64,000 nucleotides of DNA. Origin: Flavobacterium azooxidireducens. GTDB lineage: Bacteria > Bacteroidota > Bacteroidia > Flavobacteriales > Flavobacteriaceae. The notes under the pieces are model-generated. The model did not search any database, was not told the DNA's origin, and was given only the letters and a program-made list of their open reading frames with translations. The position numbers were made by a program, and so were the translations under genes. The stretch lies in the NCBI RefSeq assembly GCF_023195775.1, contig NZ_CP096205.1, forward strand, positions 1,240,001-1,304,000, written 5' to 3'. Shown here in pieces: positions 47,301-55,400 of the stretch. The stretch's first letter is position 1, and every line of letters begins with the position of its first letter.

Positions 47301-47602
47301 ACAATAGTTGCAGATTGTGTACTTGATGCTTGTCCCATTAAACCTGTACCATTTACCATAATTTGATGGTTTTTGTTATATACTGTAACACCATCAGTAT
47401 AAAACAAAAGTTGACCACTTGAATCAGAAATGGTGGCACAACCTTCGTCTGTAACCAATTGACCATTGGTTAAAGCAACAGGACTGCCGCTATTAAAATC
47501 TAAACCAGCATTTTCGCCAAAATACCAACTATTAGCTTCTCCCTGAGCAAAGGAAGAGATAAGATTTAATAAAAAAAATGATATATATAAAACTACTCGC
47601 AA
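44387..47602 (-). CDS. T9SS type B sorting domain protein with N-terminal propeller and PKD domain
   Basis: This 1071-residue exported surface protein begins with a signal peptide (ends SSFAQ). Residues 20-360 form a beta-propeller-like region (NSWYFGENAGLDFN, LLFYTDGVTVYN). A PKD domain at about 385-440 has ASWDFGDGNTSS, and several repeats of about 80 residues with CDDxxDG follow (CDDNNDGFSAFN, CDDSSSGSDSDG, CDDDNDGIFGFN). The type B sorting domain closes it: YFTPNGDGYNDVWNIKG, FDRYGSLLKQ, GWDGTANG, FSLKR. It lies 9 bases after an outer-membrane barrel gene. The CDD repeats suggest calcium binding; an adhesin-like role is inferred. Confidence 0.85.
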   Translation of the reverse strand: MRVVLYISFFLLNLISSFAQGEANSWYFGENAGLDFNSGSPVALTNGQLVTDEGCATISDSSGQLLFYTDGVTVYNKNHQIMVNGTGLMGQASSTQSATIVPKPGSTNLYYIFTTAQESSPNGFRFSIVDMNLDNGNGAVTNDKNNLIFTPTGEHLGITKHANGQDYWIVIHGLHNNSFFAYQLTSLGLESSPVVTNIGAIITGSPIDFFEAGSIKIAPSGSKLAFTSVSDIVQLFDFNNSTGVLTNEITLLTEPGELIGAAFSPNESLLYVSNSHGKIHQFNLNVSDIPNSIVTIHQGNIPGQLQVGPDNKIYIAFNNRNYLGVINNPNEIGLDCDFQLNGFFLEGKRSKLGLPSFNQSFFFTPMITLSSNCEGESSTFSFSTNQTVLSASWDFGDGNTSSELQPTHIYTNAGTYNVIVTVVTPLGTGTNSRQITIYQPPVLLNNVVSLKQCDDNNDGFSAFNLAEANELLVSSTLGLSFSYFETFAEAQNNTNQINNYIAYSNQNVSTDQLYVRVENTNSCFRVATLNLIVSTTLIPASFQKTFTVCDDSSSGSDSDGIATFNFSSVISEVQSLFPAGQLLDISFYQNISDALAEQNPISNTSNFINTNSPTTQNIYVRVDSQLDNECLGLGHHITLNVEALPILQPLIYTECDDDNDGIFGFNTTTLESSLLTDLSNVIFSYWDENNAPLPSPLPNPFFTHSQTIKVRATNTTTNACYHESTISFIVDDLPEINTIPIAFTTLCDDEVNPMEQDGLVAFDTSTFQNTLLGNQTGVIVNYFDQTGNPLPSPLPNPFVSGTQNILVEVINPNNSNCKATAIIPLMVNQVPVLELKGEALICSDDSSFTEILTAGLMDENLISNYTYQWYKDGQLIENATDYTLNVNSEGSYSVTVTNSSECVRTRTFTVTASNRASIEEIKIFDLSENNSVTILVSGYGDYVFSLDNTLFQSSNTFEGLEAGIYTVFVKDLNGCGTITKEINVLGIPKYFTPNGDGYNDVWNIKGASNLQNSDTVILIFDRYGSLLKQISPMGSGWDGTANGRQMPSSDYWYSIKLQDGRTIKGNFSLKR

Positions 47603-47611
47603 AACCTAATA

Positions 47612-48166
47612 TTAAAATGCAACTCCAACTCCAATATTAAAAAACACAAAATCACTAGATTCAGGATAGACAAATTGGGATTTGTTTTTTACATTCAAGA
47701 TTGTCAAATTTGACTCAATAAAAAAAGTTTTAGTCACAAAATATTTTATGCCGGGAGAAATCGTAAAACCATTTGTTTTTATATCCCGATTTGGACTTGT
47801 AATAAAGCCGTCAGTGGTTGGTTTAAATGTAAAAGAATCAAAATAATAGCCTACCGCCAAACTTGCCTGCATTTTTTTTTCAAAGAAAGAATAAGACGCA
47901 CTTATGTTGGGATTAAAACCCCATTTATCGGTAAAATTATCTTTAATTTTGGGATAATAATAAAACGCTCTAAAACCTGCATGTAGACCAATATCTTCCC
48001 ATGCTTTTATTTGGTAATTCACATAGCCCGAAAACGGTTTGTTATACAAATCATCATCGTCTGTAAAGGAATAATTAAACCCAACTTGAACTTTTTTTGC
48101 TTCTTGAGCTTGTGCATGAGGCAAAAAAGAAATAAAAAGAATAAGAATAGTTACTGCTTTTTTCAT
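47612..48166 (-). CDS. small outer-membrane beta-barrel protein
   Basis: This 184-residue product has a signal peptide (ends HAQAQ) and about eight alternating amphipathic strands ending in VFFNIGVGVAF, with a terminal Phe as in outer-membrane barrels. It is too short for the PorP/SprF family that often accompanies type B sorting proteins. It precedes such a gene by 9 bases, and could be a partner of it. The family is not recognised. Confidence 0.75.
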   Translation of the reverse strand: MKKAVTILILFISFLPHAQAQEAKKVQVGFNYSFTDDDDLYNKPFSGYVNYQIKAWEDIGLHAGFRAFYYYPKIKDNFTDKWGFNPNISASYSFFEKKMQASLAVGYYFDSFTFKPTTDGFITSPNRDIKTNGFTISPGIKYFVTKTFFIESNLTILNVKNKSQFVYPESSDFVFFNIGVGVAF

Positions 48167-48243
48167 TTGTAAATTTTATTAGTTTGAAGTTTATATGTAG
48201 TGCATATAATGGCTGGCAACTGAGTTTTTTTATAAAATTTCGT

Positions 48244-48762
48244 TTAATCAAAAATTTGTTTATATTTTTTCTTCACATATTTATGAGGCGTTCCAAAAAA
48301 ATCAATGTAGATGGTATCGTTTTTAATAACACCTTTACTTATTACTTTTGAATATATATTTGTTTTACCTCCACTAATAGGATAAAATGATTCCAAATAA
48401 ATAGTATCCCCTTTTAATTTATATTTACCACCATAATATACAGATTTTTTATTTCTTTCTTTATCAAACTTTCCAAAATATAAATATGAGTCTTCCTTAT
48501 AATATCCATCTTTATGAAATTTATAAATTCTTGGATTTGCTCTTTGCTCTTCATTAGAATCTAGCCCTTGAAAAGTTTCAATATAATAAGAACTTGTATC
48601 AATTACTTTGAAATTTTCAATTGTAAGTTCATCATTTAAAGTATATAAATCTGTAGTTAAAATTGGTTCGCCATCCTTATTCTCTTCAAATTTATAACTT
48701 GGGTAAACACAAGAATTGCATAAAAAAACAACTACTATTATTTGAAAATATTTAGTTACCAT
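48244..48762 (-). CDS. small AT-rich lipoprotein, candidate immunity protein 2
   Basis: This 172-residue lipoprotein (lipobox FLCNSC) was not matched to a family. It contains repeated short beta strands such as YKFHKDGYYKEDSYLYFGKF and KGVIKNDTIYIDFFG. That strand-turn pattern is common in lipocalin-like or META-like small lipoproteins. It follows the other lipoprotein by 71 bases in the operon of the RHS toxin protein. A protective role against the toxin is inferred from position and AT content only. Confidence 0.65.
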   Translation of the reverse strand: MVTKYFQIIVVVFLCNSCVYPSYKFEENKDGEPILTTDLYTLNDELTIENFKVIDTSSYYIETFQGLDSNEEQRANPRIYKFHKDGYYKEDSYLYFGKFDKERNKKSVYYGGKYKLKGDTIYLESFYPISGGKTNIYSKVISKGVIKNDTIYIDFFGTPHKYVKKKYKQIFD

Positions 48763-48833
48763 GTTGTAAAGATGTTTGGTTTACTATATTGAAAACAACC
48801 ATTTAATTACATACTAATATATTTTTTTTCAAA

Positions 48834-49469
48834 TTAATAAATATTCTTAAAAATATCTTTACTATCTACTTTTGGCTTATCAGAGTGCTTTAAAAATTTA
48901 AACTCTAATTCAACATTTTTAGTGATATTATCTCTGTAGTTTACAATTTTTAATATTTTAAATAATGTATCATTCAAAACTACTCCTCTATATTCATGCA
49001 AAAAATAGTCATTAAAAGAATCTTGGTTTCGTATTTTTAAATCTGATTTATAATATTGGATTATTATACTATCATTATTTGTAACAAAAACGCCTTTCCC
49101 ATCTAAGTCATTTTCTAAAATCTTACATGAACGAGGAATTTTTTTTGATTGATTTAAAAGTTTTAAACGTGACTTATAGCTATCAATTGCATTTTCTATA
49201 GAGTTTTCCTTTTTAATATTTACTAAACAATAATTACTAGACAAACCATTATAATTACCTTCATTGATAACAAAACCTTCATTATATAATAATAAAACAT
49301 CTATCGATTTAACATCAGATGAATTATTAACATAATAAAACCCATCTAATCTTAATTTATTTTTTTGTTTAATCACATCCTGCATTTTTAATAACTTGTC
49401 CTCGTTATGTTTTGTTGATACGCAGGATATGAAAAACATAGCAAAAAAAACATATGTGCACTTTACCAT
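48834..49469 (-). CDS. AT-rich lipoprotein, candidate immunity protein 1
   Basis: This 211-residue lipoprotein (lipobox FFISC) overlaps the end of the RHS toxin gene by 7 bases, the usual place of an immunity gene. The sequence is Lys/Asn/Ile-rich (KQKNKLRLDGFYYVNNSS) and matches no family I know. Base counts made by hand on three 60-base lines gave 18-22 percent G+C, against about 40 percent in a line of fabF, so it may be acquired. If it is the immunity protein, its lipid anchor places protection outside the cytoplasm. Confidence 0.68.
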   Translation of the reverse strand: MVKCTYVFFAMFFISCVSTKHNEDKLLKMQDVIKQKNKLRLDGFYYVNNSSDVKSIDVLLLYNEGFVINEGNYNGLSSNYCLVNIKKENSIENAIDSYKSRLKLLNQSKKIPRSCKILENDLDGKGVFVTNNDSIIIQYYKSDLKIRNQDSFNDYFLHEYRGVVLNDTLFKILKIVNYRDNITKNVELEFKFLKHSDKPKVDSKDIFKNIY

Positions 49470-52400
49470 GATGTAAATTGATTTGGCGTTTTATATTGAA
49501 AATAACCTTTCCAATCCCAAGATTGATTTTCAAACCCTCTTTGTCGTTTATCTAACGGGCCTAATTTTAAATTATGGATAGCTTGATCTTGTATCGCATG
49601 TCTAACATGCTCACTATTAACTCCAACTCTATAACCTTTATAGCCAACAGTTAATGCACCCAGTCTATATTTATTTCCTTCCTCTAAAGCGTATCCATTT
49701 GGCATTCTTCTATTAAACTTATCTATTTCAGGTTTTCCTCTATGACCTCCTTCTAAACTTTCTTCTCCTTTGTAATTTCTCTTGCCAGTCATTAAATTAA
49801 AACCTGCAGTAAAATCACCAACAGACAAATTTAGAGCTGCACTTCTATAACTATCTCCACCATCACCTAATGGCCCTATAGAACCATCATTTTCATACAT
49901 TACTCTAAAATCTCCATTATGAAAACCTACCATACCTGTTCGTTGATTTAAATTGTTACCATCACTGCCTGCTGAACCCCTCCAAAAATTTGTTCCTAAA
50001 CTAAAACCTGTTTTACCATCATCATAATTTACTAGAGCAGAATATCTGACTTCATTAGCGTTAGCACCAAAACCATTATAGTTAGAATATGACATTACAC
50101 CAACACCTCCAGAAAAAGACCAGTCTCCATCGCTGTAACCCACACCTAGACTTATACCTGCACCTGAAGCATTTCCAAAAGCGATAGAAGGAGAGACACT
50201 AATTGACCAATCGCCGATAGGCACGCTAATGGCAGGAAAAAAAGCAGCAGCAAAGGATGAAGCAGCAGTATTTCCTACAGCACTTGCTGTAACAGCAGTT
50301 GTTGCTGAGGCATAGCCTCCACTAATTCCTCCAATAATAGCACCCGATAACACAGACATTCCGAAACCACCCCAAGACCAATTACCCGTTTGAATGGCAT
50401 GAGCTATATAACTTGCACCGCCAGCAGCAGCTCCTATAATAGCACCAACCCATACGGCCGCCCAAATCCACTCACCATTTTTATCTGTATATTTTAATGG
50501 ATTATTATAAACATAAGAATACCTGTTATAATTCTGAGTGTTGTATGGATCTTGCACAAAATTATCCGGTTGTAAAAAACGATGCACTACAGGGTCATAC
50601 AACCTACCGTTCATGTGTATTAAATTCACCCCTTGCAAATGTTCATGACCGGTGTAACCTCTATCTAAAACAAGTAAACCTGTAAGAACGTTTCCTGAGC
50701 CGTCCTCTACTTTTTTAATGTTACCCCAAGCATCAAACAATCGCTTTTCAACTACGGCACCGGATTGATTGGTAACCGCTACAATACTGCCCAAATAATC
50801 CCTATGTAAATATAAATAATTTTGCATTGTGCCGTCACTTTTTAACATGATTGGGGCAGAATATGCATCACCTCCAATATAGGTTATAAACTCAACAGTT
50901 CCGTTAACGATATCTTGTTTAATTTCCATGCTGCCATCAGCCGCATAATGTTTTCTGTATCTTCTAGCTAATTTATCAGCCTCTAAACTACCGTAATACA
51001 TGGTTGAACGACTGTTGTTCATGTTATAAATAAAACTCAACTTGTCTTTTCCTTCCTCAATGATATCAACCGGACTTTTGAACGTGTTATAGGTAATCGC
51101 TAGATTTGCTCTACTTAAATAATAATCGGAATAAGACGTATTTGTTTCAACCGACGTATTTTGAAAAGGTTTAGACGTGTTGGTATAATTATAACTTCCA
51201 ATATTATTTTCATCAATTCTTCCTAACGTATCGTATGTTTGGGATTCGGTTTTGATTTCAACAACTTTTATATTGTCTAAAGAAAATGAGATTGGTGCTT
51301 GAAAATTAATGTCATTACCTGCAATAATTTTTATAGCAATTTCAGAATACTGAGAAACCGTATGTTGAAAAGAAAAATTTATTCCTGCATTAATTCCATA
51401 CTGGATCTCTATAGTTTGCCCTGTATTTGGGTTTCGTTCTACAACCGAAAATTTTGCATAATTATTAACTCCTACTAAATTTTTTAAAAATATTTGCCCA
51501 TTGATAGCTAACACTTCTCCAATAAACGCATGACTTTTTACTGTTTTTTGAGTTCCTTCAAAATTAACATTGGTAGTAACCTTTAGTCTTGAATAAGAAG
51601 AATTCGTTTCGTTAACAATAGAAACATTAGTATTTGTGGGTATGAAACCATCTATAGTATTGGTAAATGTAAAATTTTGTATTTCATTGTTATTACTCCA
51701 ACTGGTTAATCTATCAAGGCCATCATAAGTAAAATTTTCTTGATGATCAAACATGCTGTTGTAACGACTGGTTAGATTACCTCTTTCCGGTTCAAAAACA
51801 GAGTTTAATGTCATTACATTTGCAGTAGGAATAGTCAATTTATCGTGCTTAAATTGTGAAGGATACCCGTGTTGATCATAGGTATTAGTTATATTTATTC
51901 CATTTCCATAATTTCCATTAATTAGTTGACCACGAGCATTTACTTTTGTCGTTTGCCATAAAACTTGATTGGTAGCATCGTCAACGATTTGCCAATGATG
52001 ACCATTTTTATAGGTGTTTTTTATCCATTTATCCGAACGTTTGCCATCTGAAGTATTGATACCGGTATAAAGTTCTTTTTCAGGTCTGCCAAACGCATCA
52101 AATTGAGTTGCTCTCTGATAATAGGCATTAAAGCCGCTTTCATCATAAAAATTTAGTCTTTTATAATTGTCATAACCGTATGAATAGGTTGTATAAAAAC
52201 CTCCTGTAAAATCATCATATCTACTATTTGTTAGTAATTTGCTAGCCGAATTATAAGTATAGGTAGTTTTATTGTTGGTAGTATCACCTCCGGTTCCAAC
52301 AATTGTTTTTTCGGAAACTTTTCCAAAATTATCCAATGTATAAGTAGTTATTCCTTTTGGCGTTGTCTCTTTTGTTATTTCTCCAAATTCATTGTATTCA

Positions 52401-55400
52401 TACTCATAAATTCCTGCACTTGGATCTGTTAACTTAGTTTTTCTACCCCAACCATCTTGTTCAACTGCTACAATTACTCCCTCAAAATTAGATTGCTTTA
52501 AACCACCATTCGCATAATATTGATAGGTAATTGTTCCGCCATTATCGGTCATAGAAACAACATTTCCTAAAGAATTCTTAATTGATGTACTGTTCGCCAC
52601 CCCATCACTTGTGGTGGTAGTTAATTCGCTGTAGGCAATAGTTGTAGTTTTTCCGGTCGGCTCAACAACTTGGATTGGTCGACCGTAAACATCATACGAC
52701 GTTGATCCAAACAAACCGGACCAATTGGGTGTAGTTGATAGTTTGGATTCATAAGATTTTGTTACTCTGTCATAAATATCAAATTCATCTGTTTTCCAAC
52801 TGATATTTGATTCTGAACCGATTACATCATTAATTGTTTTGTATCCTTGAGCCACTTTTCGCCCTAAATCATCTAACCAAACAGAGCTGTACGAATTGTC
52901 ATCTCCTGTTGTTTGAATTGAAAAGTGTCCGGAAGTTGAAGGATTTAACCAATTATAAGAAAAATTCAACTTTTTTCCTAAATAATCTGTTTCTCTAGTT
53001 TTTTTACCCCAAACATCATATAAAAAAGATGTTATTAACGGAAAACCTGAATTTGAGGGTAACGTTTGTGACAAAAGCAAGCCATTGCTTGTATTATAGG
53101 CGTAAGTAGTAATTAAACCTTCAATATCACTGCCAGAGATTAGAAATCTACCAGAGGTATCGTAAGTATAATTAGTAACTCTTGGTGCTAAGCCCGAAGC
53201 GGTTATTGTTTTTCTAGTTATATTGCCAAATACATCATAAAGGTTGTCTTCGGTCAGATAGTTGGTTAAATGTCCTTTCTTTTGAATTTTTGAAACCAAA
53301 TGTGATGCATTGTAAGTATAAATTTCTTCACCTGTAGTCGTATCTCCGTTGTGTGTTACAGTTGAATTTTTCTTTTTTAACCTACCTACAAAGTAGGTAG
53401 AACCAGTAGATGGTGGAAAATATTCAATATTGATGTCTTCTGTTCTCTCAACAGTTGTTCCGTTTTTAGAAACAGAAGTTGTTGTGACGGGGTTATTATA
53501 AATGTCATACGAAGTTGATTTTTCTCCAGAAGTTCCCTCTAAGCCGTTTAATGAAACAGTAAAGGTGTTTTTGATTTTATAAACCTTGTTGGGTAATAAC
53601 TCATCTTCATACGTCATATTCACTTTATTTATAAAAGTGGTCGGTGTATAACTTGTAAAGTTCCCGTAGAATTCTCCTAAAACAGTATAAGTTTCATTAA
53701 TGGCTCCTCTTTTATTAATTATATGTTTGGTTACTGTTGAGATTACAGGATTATCATCATTATGCCAATTTGTTCTTAACAAACCTCTAAATCCAAGAAA
53801 CCCGAGTCCTTCTACATTGGTAACGGCTCCGTAATATCTGAAATTTTGTTTTTTATATTGTGAAGACGGAGTAATCTGTTCAATTTTAGAAACAATTTGA
53901 AAACCATTAGCTTGCTTAATATCAAAGTTTGGATAGTTCTCTGTGTAAGTAGAGGGTTCAAAAGCATAATCACAATTAAAAGGCAAATCACAAGCTGAAT
54001 TTAAAGGAGTATAAGTGATTACCTCTTTTACACCAGTGCCGAGGATAATCTCTTTTAATCTAGTATCTCTTTTATTATCTTTTGTTGACTTAAAAGTTCT
54101 AATAAAATTCCCTGAGATTAATCCATACTCTAAGTTTTGATTTACATTATTGTGGTCTAGAAAAATTGGCATAGCATTTCTCCTGATACCTCCAAATGAA
54201 GGATTTGTACTAACAATATTAAAATTAATAGAATTATTAGTTGAAAGTTGATTTTCCAATAAAACCAAATAGGTTAATTGAGGATTACCATAGTCTGTGT
54301 AATCAGCTCCATTACGAGTCATCACATATTCGACAGTTAAATTTTGTTGGTATAAGATATCCGATTTACCATCGCCATTAAAATCATTCACTACATAAGA
54401 ATGCTCATTCAAACTGTAAGTGTAAATACTGAACCCATTTACCCCGTAATATCCCCCGTTTGCTATCTTGTATTGCAATCCGATTGTAGTAGTTACTTTC
54501 TCAAAGCCTGTTCCTGTTGCCAAAAAGAAACTCCAACTATCTGTGTTGTTCTCTTGAGGTATTACAAAGTCTGTTTTTCCATCACCATTAAAATCCCCCA
54601 TGTACCTCGGTTTGTCAGATTTAATACTACCATCTGTTTGACTTACAATTTGAACAAACTGTTTGTTTTCATTGAGAGAATAAACTTTCACACTTCCTGA
54701 GTCAAACACCATTAAATCTGACTTCCCATCACCATTAACATCAGCTACAATAAATTTACTATTATTGGTGGTTGTAATCTGCCCAGAGAAATTAACGAAA
54801 TTCTCAGTTAATCTCCTGTCAAGATTTACAAAATAAGTTTTTCCTCCCGGAATAGATATATTGGTAGTTGTATAACAATTGCCCTGACAAACAACCGCCT
54901 GATAACTGCTTCTTTTTTCTATTGCAACAACATCTGTTAAACCATCCCCATTAAAGTCTCCACTTACATATTCTTTAGGAATAACTTGATATACGACTTC
55001 CCCCGGGTTATGTTCTATCAAACCTCCTATATTTAAAGGACCGACCCATGTTCCAGGCATATTTCCAACTTGACCACCACATATCGATCTAATAAAAAAC
55101 TTATAACTTTTTCGAGGATATAAATTCTGAATTACATGAGAATTTTGCGACACTATTGTATAAGTACCAATAGGGTCAAAATTAGACGGGTTATTTGCTA
55201 AACCTGTTTCAAAATAATAAATTTCCCAAGATGATGCTAAAGGAGTGCCTAACTGACTCCAAGTTATAGTTGCCTCATTGTTTAAAATTGGACTTATATT
55301 GATATTTATTGGATTTGGGCAAGAAGTATTCCCAGGATCATTAGGATCTAATGGATCTACTGTTATGGGATCTCGATCAAGATTCAAATTCATACTATAT

